Shown one piece after another: positions 1 through 12,045 of a stretch of 64,000 nt of DNA (position 1 is the first letter of the stretch; every line of letters begins with the position of its first letter). The position numbers were made by a program, and so were the translations under genes. This DNA comes from Metaphire vulgaris (taxonomy: Eukaryota > Annelida > Clitellata > Crassiclitellata > Megascolecidae), in the NCBI GenBank assembly GCA_018105865.1, contig CM030841.1, forward strand, positions 11,665,682 to 11,729,681. Direction: 5' to 3'. The notes under the pieces were generated by a model that saw only the letters and a list, made by a program, of their open reading frames with translations, was not told the DNA's origin and searched no databases.

Positions 1-473
1 CAGCCAGTCAGTCAGTTGCAGAACTTCTGATAAATTGATTGGTCCGCTATTATTTAAAGAGTATTCACCAGGGGGCAGCACTCAGCAGGAAGACCCGCAA
101 AACACGTTTCAAATGTCATAGAGATCGTAGTTGAACTGTTTAAAGCTGTTCAAATATTGATCAAAATGCTGGGGGTCCGGCCAGACCCCTCTAGGGAGAA
201 ACCGACGCTTCCTCAGAAGAAGCCCCCGGCCTGACCGAAAGGAGATTGCCTTTATGTTTTTATGTGATAGTGCCCCTATTGGAAATGCTGGTTACGCCAC
301 TGTTCGTCTGTTTAGGGTGTCTCGCCAGCGTCGCCAATAAGTACTTCTTAAGCAGTACTTTTTCGTCGTCGGTGCGGGGTGCAGTACTCTCCGCCGGAAC
401 CTTTCCAGTATCAGAGACACACACAGGGAAAGAAAGAGAGACACGGAAGTCCGGAGGGGCGCAGTTGCATCCA
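1..473. other. Non-coding, nothing recognised
   Basis: A lone GGTTACGCCACTG at about 290-303 resembles a hAT right end. The 106-codon ORF at 246-566 spans it and has no recognisable domain. Confidence 0.5.
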
Positions 474-720
474 GGGGCGGAGGGCGACGGAGGGGACTAC
501 CTTAACATTTTAAATGTGTTTTTAAGAATTTCGTTTTTAAAGATATATATACCCGAATCACATTAAATCAGACTACAGTTATTAACAGTTTTTAAATGTG
601 TTTTTAAGAATTTTTCAAGTTTTTTAAAGATAATTATATACCAGTTATTTTCCGTTAATCACAGCATATTATAGGCCTACGCTCAAATCAAATTCCTGTC
701 TACGTCCCCACACCCCAGAA
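474..720. mobile_element. Possible DNA-transposon remnant
   Basis: It starts AGGGGCGGAGGGCGACGG and has an interior TTTAAATGTGTTTTTAAGAA unit twice (about 507, 589), also seen inverted in the 11762 MITE. GTCTACGTCCCC lies near the right end. TTGCATCC occurs on both sides but does not line up cleanly with hAT ends. Confidence 0.35.
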
Positions 721-778
721 TTGCATCCCTCTGGAAAAATTGTGAAGTTATGAAGAAAGTAAAATTACTTTTAAAATA

Positions 779-780
<2 letters not shown>

Positions 781-820
<40 letters not shown>
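781..820. repeat. (GA)20 microsatellite
   Basis: Pure GA dinucleotides. Confidence 0.95.
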
Positions 821-822
<2 letters not shown>

Positions 823-1442
823 ACTAGGGGCACGGTTGCGGGTACAAAGACCGGGAAAGGTGAGCCACCCGCGGCCTGATAGTACGGAAGACCATTAGTG
901 CCAACACGATGGCACAGTTGAACGGTGACAGGCGAAATGCTATGGATTACTAATAAAACAATACTCAACGCTGGACGCTGCAGAAATCGATCGATGGGCA
1001 AAACGCAAACGAAAACGAGTCGAAGAGACGACAAGCCGAGATGTTGTCGTTGCCCCTCGGTTGTCTCTCTTGTTTGTCGAGCGATCCAAAGACCTGTATC
1101 TGTCCGACTAGTGACGGAGAAAGGAAAGAACGGAGCCGCCGGGAGTGGACACACCATACGATTCGGTGAATTAAACGCCAGGGTTTCGCCAAGTGTGCAA
1201 TTGCTAAATTGCCGACGGGTAGGGGAAGCGGAGAGACGCTCACTTCGAGGAATCAAGGCGACTCGCCTTCTCCCTTTGTCAAAGCGCGGCTTAGACTTAG
1301 ACTTAGGGCGAGGCAGCCAGGCACTACTAGATCAATCGGCTTTAACACTCGTCAGAAGTCAGACTTCGTTCGGTCATTCGATCGGGAATTCAAGAAATAT
1401 GCAGCTCTCTTAATAGAAAAAGAATGAAAATATACGGTAATT
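821..1442. other. Unassigned unique sequence
   Basis: Overlapping ORFs on both strands (up to 162 codons) have no recognisable motif. CpG content is moderate. Confidence 0.4.
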
Positions 1443-1455
1443 ATTACCACTACTG

Positions 1456-1505
<50 letters not shown>

Positions 1506-1706
1506 ACTGCTACTGCTGCTACTGCTGCTGCTGCTACTACTACTACTACTACTGCTACTAACACTACCAGAAGTCAGTACTCGGTCTCGACCTACTACTA
1601 CTGCTACTACTGCTGCTGAAAATATGCAGCTGCTACTACTGCTGCTGCTGCCACTGCCACCACTACCACTACCACCACCACCACCACCACCACCACCTGC
1701 ACTACC

Positions 1707-1745
<39 letters not shown>

Positions 1746-1774
1746 ACCACCACTACCACTACTACCACTACCAG

Positions 1775-1854
<80 letters not shown>

Positions 1855-2009
1855 GGCTGCGGCTGCTGCTGCTAAGTCATGTTCTGACCAGTCATTCCTC
1901 ACGAATGCAGTCGACGCGAAGAAGGCATCATGCAAATGCAATCAGTATTAGGATCATGGCGGACAACAACGCAAAACTAGCAATCGTCATCGCTAGGTTT
2001 GAGCGTTTG

Positions 2010-2106
<97 letters not shown>
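1443..2106. repeat. Trinucleotide arrays (CTG/CTA/CCA, then (CAT)32)
   Basis: 1443-1560 and 1590-1875 are interrupted CTG, CTA, CCA and CTG arrays. 2011-2106 is a pure CAT array. Homopolymeric ORFs here are artefacts. Confidence 0.95.
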
Positions 2107-2672
2107 TTCCACTTCAGAATTGTTCATGAGTTGGGTTAACCTATGGGTTGGGTTCGGTCAGACTGTTCAATATTAATGGTTGGTTGGGTTGTCAGAAAAT
2201 AAGTCATGGTTTAAGAAATTGTAATGTAGTACGGTTGGTTGGGTTGGGTTGGGTTGGGTCAAGTAACCCTATTACCGACATGGGTTTGGCTGGGTTGCAG
2301 ATTTTGATGGATTGGGTTGAATTGGGGTCTAAAAATGAAAATGGACCCATGGACTTCTCTGTTCCACTTTGGCTAATGTGCCGACCGTTTCTACGAAGCC
2401 AGTAAAGCAAAAAAAATCTACGCGGAGCAAAACAGAAACAAGTACCGTACATGTGTACAAGACAGTATGGCAGTATTCTTGTCTATAGCAATAGCATACT
2501 CACAGAATTAATGACATCAGCGCAACGACCTTTGCTATGTGTGTTCCACTCAATTGGTGCCACAGTGATCCTTAAGTGTAAAGCAAACATGAAAACCAGA
2601 AAAACAGGACTCTGTCCAAGACCGAGCGTTCGAAAGGAACGCGCTAGTCCTACGATGTATCTGTCGCGTCAT

Positions 2673-2738
<66 letters not shown>

Positions 2739-3160
2739 TATGCCGCGCATGTATCAATCTTGAAAACAGTGCAGAAAACATGTATATGCTTTTATTGTAA
2801 GATCTGTATTATAATGAGACATTCGTATTTATGATGCTTCCAATGGACCTAAGTCTCTCATCGAAAGCCCCAGAACTTAGTGCGAATTTTGTGTTAATTT
2901 TTGTGACAAGATAAAAACGACCCTTAATATAATTCGCTGTAAAACTTCAACAGAAAGTTCTGACCACAAATTTCATGGTGTGACCACAGAAGTGGACATG
3001 GGGTGATTTCTTAAAAACCCAACCCATCCATGATTCCGACCCAACTCAACCCAACCCAACCCAAACCATACCCTCTATTTGTTCACTCTGCCATTGGCTT
3101 TTGCATATACCTGAGACATTCCCCCCCTTGATTTTGACAACGAGTCCAATGAAATTATAT
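2107..3160. other. GGTT-rich and unassigned sequence
   Basis: TTGGGTTGGGT phrases at 2129-2330 are mirrored by CCCAACCCAACCC at about 3018-3070, possibly a decayed inverted pair. No gene seen. Confidence 0.4.
2677..2735. repeat. (TA)n microsatellite
   Basis: Near-pure TA run; a second one lies at about 3279-3328. Confidence 0.93.
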
Positions 3161-3276
3161 CTTCTTTACAAAAAGAGCAATCTGTCGGTTTTTCCAGTTT
3201 CAGCGCGACAACAAAATCTCACGTATGTAGGCCTACATTTGCTTCGCGCGACGCTCAGACAATGCAATTGAACATT

Positions 3277-3329
<53 letters not shown>

Positions 3330-3778
3330 CGTCAATTAGAAAAGAGTGACGCTGTGGCCGTTGAGCGACTACAGAAGCGTGATAACCCGACATCGTTCGA
3401 TATGCTGTGCGCTCAATTAGCTCTAGGCTTAATATGTGCGCTCTTTTTTGTGTCGATTCACAGAGTTCTTTTGAAGCACGGTAATTTTTCTACTCTGTCT
3501 CTCGCTCTACAAACGATGCATAATACCCTGTCTGCGTTAGACGGCACGGCAGTGCAATCGCAAATCGCATGCAGTCCAAAGTGTGCGCGCCATTCAACTG
3601 CACGCCTAACTTTCCAACAGATCTCCCGTCTTTAATCAGAAATCCGCCTAAGCACCGGCGAATCTACAGGCTGTCGGCGCGACTGAAGATGAGGGGGGCG
3701 GAAAGGAAGGAAGCAGAAACACCCCCTGGGTACGCCACGCCGACATTTAGCGCTCTCGTATAAAAAGAGAACATATTG
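3330..3778. other. Unassigned sequence with short ORFs
   Basis: A Cys-containing ORF at 3569-3763 (KVCAPFNCTPNF) has no secure family match. Confidence 0.35.
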
Positions 3779-3846
3779 AGAGAGAGAGCAAGTGAGTGAG
3801 AAAGACAGAGACAGAGAGACAGAGACAGAGACAGACAGACAGAGAC

Positions 3847-3893
<47 letters not shown>

Positions 3894-3952
3894 CAGAGAC
3901 AGAAACACAGACAGAAACACAGACAGAGACACAGAGACAGAGACACGGAGAC

Positions 3953-3983
<31 letters not shown>

Positions 3984-4178
3984 GAGACGACTGAAACGTA
4001 ATGCGTACCTGTTTGGCGATGGCGCTGCATTACATTAGCCCTGGCGGTGGTTAACTCGACTAAGCGCGTCCCCGGTGAAGAGAGAGATGGGCCATGCACC
4101 AGACACGGCGAAGAGTTCAACCATCGCATTACAAGGCACTTCTCACCCTCCTCATCCTCCTCATCCTCCTCTTCCTCC

Positions 4179-4210
<32 letters not shown>

Positions 4211-4278
4211 TTCCTCCTCCTCTTCCTCCTCCTCCGCCGCCGACGACTGTTTCGTCTCAGTCGTCGTTCTTGTCTCCA

Positions 4279-4320
<42 letters not shown>

Positions 4321-4612
4321 GCGACCGTCGCTCACCCCACGGCGACGGCGACGGCGACGACGACGGCGACGACGACGGCGACCAACAGGGAAAGCATAAC
4401 CGCGGCTGATTTCAATTGTAATGGCAGATCGGCATGGAGTGATCCAATTGAATTATGAACCGAGCAGATCAATAAGATGCCTTTGGCCCGCCACTGCTTC
4501 TGCTGCGCGCCTCTACTGCTACATAAGACAGACGGACGGACGGACAAACGGACAGACAGACGGACAGACGATAATAATGGATATCGCGGCTCCTCGACAA
4601 GCCAAGCGTTCA

Positions 4613-4671
<59 letters not shown>

Positions 4672-4690
4672 GAGTGAGAGTGAGAGAAAG
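3779..4690. repeat. Cluster of GA, CAGA, TCC, TC and GA arrays
   Basis: GA/CAGA mix 3779-3990, TCC array about 4148-4240, (TC)n about 4276-4319, CGACGG triplets about 4338-4380 and (GA)n about 4617-4690. Homopurine/homopyrimidine strands alternate. Confidence 0.93.
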
Positions 4691-5134
4691 AGAGAGATGG
4701 TCGAGGTAAAGGATATTCATACAGAAACAGTTGAACGCTTGCCTCTACAAAGCAATTCTATCGAGTCGGCGATGAATGATTGGATACCCGACAGCTGGCA
4801 AACACGCAAATTAACGAAAAACCCCGCCTGTAAAACGTTCATCATCAAAATGACCTGCCCGTTATTTTAACCGAAACGTTTCCACAGAAGCTTGCATCAA
4901 TTAGACAGCGGATAGACACTGGTAATTTCGAACTGAACTGAAATATTATATTTCGTCTCTTTAAATTTATATACAGAATAATCTCCAAACGTTTGCATAT
5001 TAAAGTATAGGCCTACATAATAAGTTTATAACGAACAGAAAAAGTTGTGCGTTGACTTAACTGATGATCAACATTAGCTGTGTGTTAAATGGAGGGACAG
5101 CAAATAAAATGCTTTGCGTATAGTAATTTTTACA
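4691..5134. other. Nothing recognised
   Basis: AT-rich, no open frame of note. Confidence 0.5.
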
Positions 5135-5142
5135 AATTAATC

Positions 5143-5523
5143 CAGGCCCGCCCGAAGTGGGGGTGCAGGGGTGCAGCTGCACCCCTTAGAAAAATGTAGG
5201 GGGTGCAGTGCACACCTGGAAAGAAGATGGGCTGCACCCCTTCCAGCTAAAATTGGCCCAAAAATTGCCGAAATTTGATAAAACCGGCCCAAAAATTGCC
5301 AAAATTTGCTAAAATTGACCCAAAATTGCCAACATTTGCAAAAATTTGCAAAAAAATCGTCAAAAATTTGCAAAAAATTGCTCAAATTGGCCCTAAAATT
5401 GTCAAAATTTGCCAAATATTTGCAAAAAAATTATCTCGCCCCAAGAAAAGTGTGAAATTACGCTACTGCTTTTACCTGGGGAAAATCTCCACCCCCCGCT
5501 GAAAATTCGTTCCGACGGACCTG
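5143..5523. mobile_element. hAT MITE with internal AAAATTTGC minisatellite
   Basis: Termini CAGGCCCGCCCGAAG and TCCGACGGACCTG are inverted relatives. Flanks 5135-5142 and 5524-5531 are both AATTAATC, a perfect 8-bp target duplication. The interior (about 5250-5430) is a degenerate tandem array of a ~16-17 bp unit like AAAATTGCCAAAATTTGC. Confidence 0.85.
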
Positions 5524-5849
5524 AATTAATCCAATTGATTCGGAAATTAAATAAAGATAGAGGGAATAAATTAAATTTCCAGAAGGGAAGTAGGCCTAAT
5601 TCCCGTTAACTTGGTCTCCTAGATTAGATCACGTGCAAACATATTTTTTGCGTGTAGATGGCAGAATAAATTATTATTAATTAGGTAGTTTATATTTAAG
5701 TACAAGAAAAATATATCTTATTATATAATTCTCGATGTCTGTCCGTCCGTCCGTCCGCAACACGGCGGGTATTGCAAGACGCTGTTGTCATTGACAACCA
5801 AATATTGTTTAATCAAACCGGAGCGTTTAACGAAGCGTCTTAATTGCAG

Positions 5850-6525
5850 CTTAAACCCCCGTCCCCCCTTCCTCACCCCATCCCTCTCCTAATCGCCCAG
5901 GCCCAACCCATTTCCCCCTGGCCCCAAAACCCCTTTTCCCTTCCCTATCCCCATCTCCTTCCCTCTCCCCATCCCCTCCCAATCGCCCCCAAAAAACCCT
6001 TTTCCCCCTCCCCATCCCTCTCCCAATCGCCCCCAAACCCCGTTCCCCTTCCGTCTCCCCAACCTTTTCCCTCTCCCTATCCCTCTCCCAATCGCCCTGG
6101 CCCCAACCCATTCCGGCCCAGGCCTCAATCCCCGTTCCCCTTCCCTCTCCCCATCTCTTTTTTCTCTCCTCATCCCCTCCCAATCACCCTGGCCCCAACA
6201 CATTCCGGCCCTGGCCCCAAACTCCTGTTCCCTTTCCTCTCCCCATCCCTTTTCCCCTCTCCCATCCCTCCCAATCGCCCTGGCCCAACCCATTCCAGCC
6301 CCAACCCATTCCTGCCCCGGACCTAAACCTCCGTTCCTCTTCCCTCTCCCTATCCCCTTCCAACTACCCATCCCCTCCCAATCGCCCAGGCCCCAACCCA
6401 TCACCGCTCTGCCCTACCCCACCGGCCCCAAACCCCGTTTCCAAACCTACACAACGCTGCTCCGAAAACCCGTACAACCCACCTTCCTCCTTCAAAACCT
6501 TCCCTTCCTCTCCCAATGCCCTGCC
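5850..6525. repeat. C-rich, G-poor low-complexity block
   Basis: It is built from degenerate units such as CCCTCTCCCCATCCCC, CCCAATCGCCC and TGGCCCCAACCCATTCC. The 160-171 codon ORFs on both strands here are by-products of the skewed composition. Confidence 0.85.
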
Positions 6526-6669
6526 CCCATTATTATGTATTTATTTATTCATTCCTAGCCTCAATACCTATTTTTTTAAATTTTACCCCTCAAGTGGGGA
6601 TTAAATTTTCAGACGCTGTCACCGTACTGGGATTTTTAATTTTTGGAAAAGCGTTCTTCAGAAATGATT

Positions 6670-7165
6670 GATATAACGTTTTAAATTTGCTATATCTCAG
6701 GCTATATAGGAGCTAAAAAGATGAGGTTTGCACCATTGTTTAGATTGTTTATTCCTCTTTCTAACCGTCCGTGCAAAACAAAAAAATTGGGGTAAAGTCC
6801 ACTCTACGGCCTAAAATATCACCTCTCCTCCCGAAAAAATTTTTAAAGCCCCTAGCAAAAATATTTTCAGCGGTAACCCCACTTTCGTCAGCGGCAAAGT
6901 TCTAAAGGGATGTCAGAGGAACAAAATAAACCAAAAAGTTTGAAAATCGGTCGACATTTGGCAAAGATCTATCAGTTCTAACCCGATGACCCCAATGTTT
7001 GAACATAAGCATTATCGGTGAATTTCGCGAAAGTTTTGAAGTCTGCGAAAGTTTCCAATTTTTTTTAATTTGCTATATCTCAGGCTATATAAGAGCTAAG
7101 AAGATGAGGTTTGCACCATTGTTTAGCTTTTTTATTCCTCTTTCTAACCGTCCGTGCAAAACAAA
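6670..7165. repeat. Pair of ~100-bp direct repeats
   Basis: About 6679-6781 and 7066-7166 share TTTGCTATATCTCAGGCTAT, GAGCTAA.AAGATGAGGTT and TTCCTCTTTCTAACCGTCCG. The spacer holds no recognised gene. Confidence 0.8.
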
Positions 7166-7439
7166 AAGTCCAGCGCTCACGAGCTTTCCGACAATCAAGT
7201 GAGAATGAGGAGCAGGCTGTTGCTCGGCGTGAAAAGCAGCACAGCAAACAAGAAAATCAAGCACTGCATGTCGTTCGACACTGCCAAATCATTACACTTA
7301 CGTTGACTATCAAGGTTCAGAAAATGAATGGGCGTTAACTCGGTTGAAGGAAAAGGCGGCGAGTTAAGGGCAATTAACTGCGCAAAATGCTATTGCATTT
7401 GCGCAAAATCGGGTGGTAAAACAGCCAATCTCCCCGTCA

Positions 7440-7779
7440 GTTAGTTAGTTAGTTAGTTAGTTATAGGCTAATTTATATAGCGCTATTGTCCTAGCGGGCT
7501 AGAGTCAAGAGTGCTTTACATTGAATTAAAAGTGTCCGAACAAGTGCGTTTTTAGTTTCTTAGCGAATGTTTCCAAGTTGGTCGCGTTGGTGACACTGTC
7601 TGGTAACGCGTTCCAGAGAGCCGGGTTCCCTCGAGTAACAGAACGCTCCCCCAGTTTGGCTGTTTTCGAGGGAGGAGGCACCGTCAGTCGGACCCGACTG
7701 GAGGAGCGGAGCCTCAAGCGACCTTCTGTTGATGGACGCTTACAAAGAAGCACCGATAGTCTGGGCAGAGCGTCGTAAG
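7440..7779 (-). mobile_element. 5'-truncated CR1/L2-like LINE, C-terminus and 3' tail
   Basis: The minus strand encodes RTAKLGERSVTRGNPALWNA-like sequence ending ...LKTHLFGHF* (stop at 7526-7528). This is the C-terminus of a non-LTR polymerase. The 3' UTR runs through GTAAAGCACTCTTGAC and AGCGCTATATAAAT to an (AACT)n tail. Near-identical 53/54-bp direct repeats flank it (7387-7439, 7780-7833). Confidence 0.85.
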
Positions 7780-7995
7780 ATGCTATTGCATTTGCACAAA
7801 ATCGGGTGGTAAAACAGCCAATCTACCCCGTCATTTTTGACGGGTAAACACCTAGTATAATAGTAAGGTAGTAAGGCATCACGAATTCATTTTTCATCCT
7901 ATTGGCAAGTTAGTGAGTAGGCAAGCAGGCGAATTCTCGTGAATCTAATAAAACGCTTTCGAGTAGTACCGCACGGGCAGCTTATTATTCTTAGG

Positions 7996-8324
7996 CAGTG
8001 GCGTAGCCAGGATTTTCGGAAGGGGTGATTGGATTTTGGTTTTGATCGTGACCAACTTTCGGAAAAAATCTCAACAAACAAAAAAACCTTATCACCTGTA
8101 GTTTTTTCCTGACAAGCAAAAAATGATATCACCACTATTTTCTCTGACAAGCAAAAAAAACGAAAAAAGGTGCTTGCCTTTTAAACACCGTTACATCTTA
8201 TAGCCAAGGGGGTTTTGACCCCAAAGTCAAGTCAAACAATTAAAAATGCTTAGAAACTCATTAAAATATTTTGTTTTCGGCAGCCAAGGGGGGGTTAACC
8301 TCAATCCCCTTGGCTACGCCACTG
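7996..8324. mobile_element. hAT MITE, CAGTGGCGTAGCC family
   Basis: Inverted ends CAGTGGCGTAGCCAGG / CCTTGGCTACGCCACTG enclose 329 bp. TTCTTAGG flanks it at 7988-7995 and 8325-8332. The minus strand contains three tandem variants of the TTTTTTGCTTGTCAG module. Confidence 0.92.
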
Positions 8325-8332
8325 TTCTTAGG

Positions 8333-8912
8333 GGTTATTGTTATTTCTTTCACACAGAATTTCTCAACAGACAGCAAAGAAAAGAGCATTGGTAGAACAG
8401 ATGACTGGTTTGAGGTTTGTATCAGCGTGTGAGCGACTAGCCGTGTTCTATAACAGCCCTGATATTTAACCGTATTTTACCTTCAGAACGCGTAAATTCA
8501 TCGGCTGAGGGTAAAAAAACAACTACTACCAGGACTCCAGGAGCTATTAACTTCAAGACGCTCTGTTGGTTTGTTGGTCTTGTCCAATGGTTGCATAATT
8601 CAGGCGCTGAAAAAGAGACGACCGAGTATTTAGCCATAGTACGCCAAGTACACAATACGACCATCGGTCTGCTCCGTTTTGTAAAATTCATCGAGCGCTG
8701 GAAGCAGTGACTGAATGCAAAGCGACCGCCAATTTCCTATTTATGCCAAACGGAACTATAAATAAAATGAACTCCAGGCGGCAGATGTCTTAATAGCGCA
8801 CACAGCAGAGGCTAATCAGCTATACAAGAGAACTGTTACTTCATAGCAGATTGCATTGATATGCTATCAATGGTAAATCAGTATGTAAGTGCTCTTAAAA
8901 CGTAGCTCCTAC

Positions 8913-8915
<3 letters not shown>
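8333..8915. other. Nothing recognised
   Basis: Short ORFs only; no repeat or splice pattern identified. Confidence 0.5.
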
Positions 8916-8977
<62 letters not shown>

Positions 8978-9322
8978 TACAGACAGACAGAGACAGAGCT
9001 GAGAAAAAGAGAGCCAGAGAGCTAGACAGACATTCAGCCAGTCAGACAGACACACAGTCAGACAGAAAGACAAACAGACAGACACAGACAGAGACAGACA
9101 GACAAAGACAGTGACACAGACAGAGAACCAGACAGACAGACAAAAGCAGAGACAGACAGGCAGAGACAGACAGGCATAGACAAGCAGAGACAGACAGATA
9201 GATAGACAGACAGAGAGACAGAGATATATACAGAGACAGAGACAGAGAGACAGAGAGACAGAGAGAAACAGAGAGACAGATAGACAGAGATAGAGAGACA
9301 GATAGACAGAGTAGAGAGAGAG
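8916..9322. repeat. (GA)n followed by a degenerate CAGA array
   Basis: Pure GA to about 8955, then about 360 bp of CAGA/GACAGA variants on one purine-rich strand. Confidence 0.94.
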
Positions 9323-9971
9323 AGGCTGCAAGCATTAGTGAATACCACGCAGTCGTCTTTAAAGTCCTTCTTTCGAGACAAGCGTTCTATTCTAGTGACA
9401 TTTTCGCTCTGCAGATCTACAGTATAATGATAATCAGAATTCAGAAGAAGAAGAGACGGAACCCGAGTCCGCATTATACAGTAAAGACATCCAGTTATAC
9501 TCCGCGCTCTACAGATGAATAGTTCCTGTCAAAGAAACACCGTTGCTCGACTGGAAGCCCGCAACGCCGACGATACACACACACCACACTAATTCAGCTT
9601 ATGAGCGGCTTATAGGAACCGCGCCGTACCCTGCGGGGTCGTACGCGCCGCTCGGAAAGGCCCCCGTCGGGGTGAGGAACAATTCAATCCGCCGAGCGAA
9701 GGCCAACGGGGATATAGGGTCCCTGATTACCCATCTCTGATTAGATTCTCTCTGGGAATGCGAAGACCGACCGGTGAAATTAATCAGACTATCATCGATT
9801 CTCCATCTATTCAGCATTTAATCAGTTAACAAATCGTCATAAAAAAGGTAAACAAAAGTGAACTAATTTGAAACGGTCAGGCATGGACCCCAAAAATTAC
9901 CAAAAAATTAGCACTTGTGCCTCTTGCCCTACATTCCAAACAGTAAGAAAACGCAGTTTAAAGCAGGTGTC
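9323..9971. other. Nothing recognised
   Basis: ORFs at 9543-9817 on both strands lack motifs. Confidence 0.45.
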
Positions 9972-9974
9972 TTA

Positions 9975-10258
9975 GGGGCCACCCATAAATGACGTAACGG
10001 GATTTTGGCAGTTTTTTACCTCCCCCTTCGTAACGCGTCGTCACAAAAAGTCAGGCCCCTAATATATGACGTAACAACGCGTTAACCTCTTCCTCCTCTC
10101 GTCTTGACTTCTAAAAATATTGACAAACAAAAAAAGGTCGCTACGTAAAAAAGTTTTATGTGACGTCACATTTCTGGAACCACACCCCCGTCGGCACACA
10201 TTTTAAAAAATTTTTGAACTCCTCCCCCAAGTGCGTTACGTCATTTGTGGATGTCCCC
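9975..10258. mobile_element. PIF/Harbinger-like MITE
   Basis: About 25-bp inverted ends start GGGGCCACCCATAAATGACG and close with GTTACGTCATTTGTGG...CCCC. The flank is TTA on both sides (9972-9974, 10259-10261), the 3-bp duplication typical of PIF/Harbinger. One TTGACAAACAAAAAAAGGTC module lies at about 10120. Confidence 0.8.
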
Positions 10259-10684
10259 TTACCACGAAATCCGCAAATTTGTTACCTCGCCGCATTTAAC
10301 AAGCGATTGTGTCATCGATTTTCAAAGGATCATCTTGGATCTTTTGACTTATACGTCAAACGGCTTCCTCTATGCTAGCTGCTCTTGATCACTATAATCA
10401 AAACGTTGACAGAAATCGCCTGAAATCTCAAATAATAATTAATTGATCAAGCATTTACGAACAGCAACGCATAACAGCGCTGTAGTAACGAATGTATATT
10501 ACATTGGCATGACACTGTCGCCAGTGTCACGCCAACATTGGCGTATCCTCGGGGGGGGAGGTCATGAGAGGAGGGCCGGCCCCCTATTCGGACCGGGACC
10601 GGTCGCGAGATTCGTCCAAAATCGGTGATTAGTTGGGGGTAGTAATTATTAGAACTGTTTATGCATCCTGTGAATTTAAACAAC

Positions 10685-10819
10685 AGTAGGACTTCGTTAT
10701 AACGGACTCGGTTATAAGGTACCGCAATGTACGGTCAGTGTGATGCGCTGCTGTATTGGATGGTATTGGATATAACGTACCTCGGATATAGCGCACTCAA
10801 TTTTACAGACTCACTATTG
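10685..10819. mobile_element. pogo-like MITE fragment, interrupted by a hAT insertion
   Basis: It starts CAGTAGGACTTCGTTATAAC and follows the 24886 copy (reverse complement) through AATTTTACAGACTC, where the MITE at 10820 begins. The far terminal repeat is not recognisable beyond 11133. Confidence 0.7.
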
Positions 10820-11125
10820 CAGTGGCGTAGCCAAGGGTTTGGGGTTAAGGGTTTGGGGTTATTTTTTTTAGTGTTTCCATGCATTTTTAATTTTCGGACG
10901 CGGTTTTGAGGGCCAAACTCCTCTTGGAACTGCTGACCAAATTTTTAAAGCTCCATAAGCGTGACGACCTTTTTGCTTGTCAGCACCTGAAAGGAAAATT
11001 TTTAGAAGGAAAGACATAGGATAGATACATAGGATGACTTTTTTTTGTTTGTCGAGATTTTTTTCGAAAGTTGGTTTAAAAGTCAAAACCAAAATCCCCT
11101 TCCGGAAAACCTGGCTACGCCACTG
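10820..11125. mobile_element. hAT MITE, CAGTGGCGTAGCC family
   Basis: Inverted ends CAGTGGCGTAGCCAAGG / CCTGGCTACGCCACTG, with 8-bp duplication CACTATTG at 10812-10819 and 11126-11133. It has two GCTTGTCAG-type modules (about 10961 and 11035). It is inserted in the decayed pogo-like copy at 10685. Confidence 0.92.
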
Positions 11126-11133
11126 CACTATTG

Positions 11134-11753
11134 CGACTACAGACCAAGAATAGACCTATACTGTTGGTCTATGCAAGAACCTGCATACCTATCTTCTAGA
11201 GGTCAAATGCTTTATCCTATAACGTTCTAAACGTAAATCAGTCAGATTGGCGAGGTTACATTCGAAAGGAAAGTGAAACCTGAAAACTGAATCAGTCGGT
11301 GCCTAATATTATTCGCCGCCAATAAGAGGGTTGAACTGTATTTTTATTATGGTTCGCGGGGAACTAGACGGTGAAAATCATTATTATAGTCAGTAATGGC
11401 GTAGCCAGGTTTCGAAATAGTGGGATTGGGGAGGGGCACATCGACATCTTCGGGAAAAGTCTCTCCAAAAAGGTCGTCACGTGTTCTCTTCGATAGTGCA
11501 ACCTCCCCCCAAATTTCTCAACTTTTTGCGTAAATCTCACGACCGGTCCCAGGCAGAATAGGGGGGGGGGCGACCCTATGCGCCCTCCCCATGACTGTGC
11601 CTCTGACTAGACCAACAGCAGACTTGCTGCTGGTTTCAATTTTGACGCTTAAAACAAGTTCTTTCTTCTCAGAAGTCACTACGCAATCATGAAGGAATGA
11701 TTAGAAGCAGTCGAACACTTCGAATATTCGCTAATTTTTAGACACATCGTCCG
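11134..11753. mobile_element. Unique sequence plus one-sided hAT-like end
   Basis: ATGGCGTAGCCAGG at about 11397 looks like a left terminus. An AAAAAGGTCGTCACG module lies at about 11470 and a G-run at 11560. No matching right end was found. Confidence 0.4.
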
Positions 11754-11761
11754 GCACTGAA

Positions 11762-11934
11762 CAGGGGCGTAGCCAGGAATTTGATTTTGGGGTATAATGT
11801 GATTTGTGGGGAATGAGGTATAAATCTTTAAAAACTTTGAAAATCTTTAAAAACACATTAAAAACTTTAAGGTAGCCTGATTTTTGTTGGGGGTATATAC
11901 CGATATAACCCCCCAACCCGTCTCTACGTCTCTG
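11762..11934. mobile_element. hAT MITE, diverged CAGGGGCGTAGCC ends
   Basis: Ends CAGGGGCGTAGCC and TCTCTACGTCTCTG are flanked by the identical 8-mer GCACTGAA (11754-11761, 11935-11942). The interior has repeated TCTTTAAAAAC units. Confidence 0.82.
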
Positions 11935-11999
11935 GCACTGAAATCAAGAACACATCACTAAAAACTAACTGCGAATTCACGCGCGGTCATTCACTATGA

Positions 12000-12045
12000 C
12001 TATGTAGTCGTCGTCGTCGTCGTCGTCGTCGTCGTCTTCATCATC
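12000..12045. repeat. (GTC)n
   Basis: GTC triplets about 12006-12037; a (GTT)n run follows at about 12494-12528. Confidence 0.9.

Noticed and set aside
1352..2129. Poly-Ala, poly-Ser, poly-Leu, poly-Tyr ORFs
   Set aside because: Direct translations of trinucleotide arrays with no flanking unique coding sequence.
2680..2740. CRISPR or regulatory repeat arrays
   Set aside because: All regular arrays are simple microsatellites or transposon-internal repeats without spacer structure.
3632..4671. 165- and 127-codon ORFs rich in Ser/Leu or Arg/Glu
   Set aside because: Readings of GA, CAGA, TCC and TC repeats on both strands.
5844..6404. 160- and 171-codon Pro/Gly-rich ORFs
   Set aside because: Opposite-strand open frames across the C-rich low-complexity block; composition explains them.
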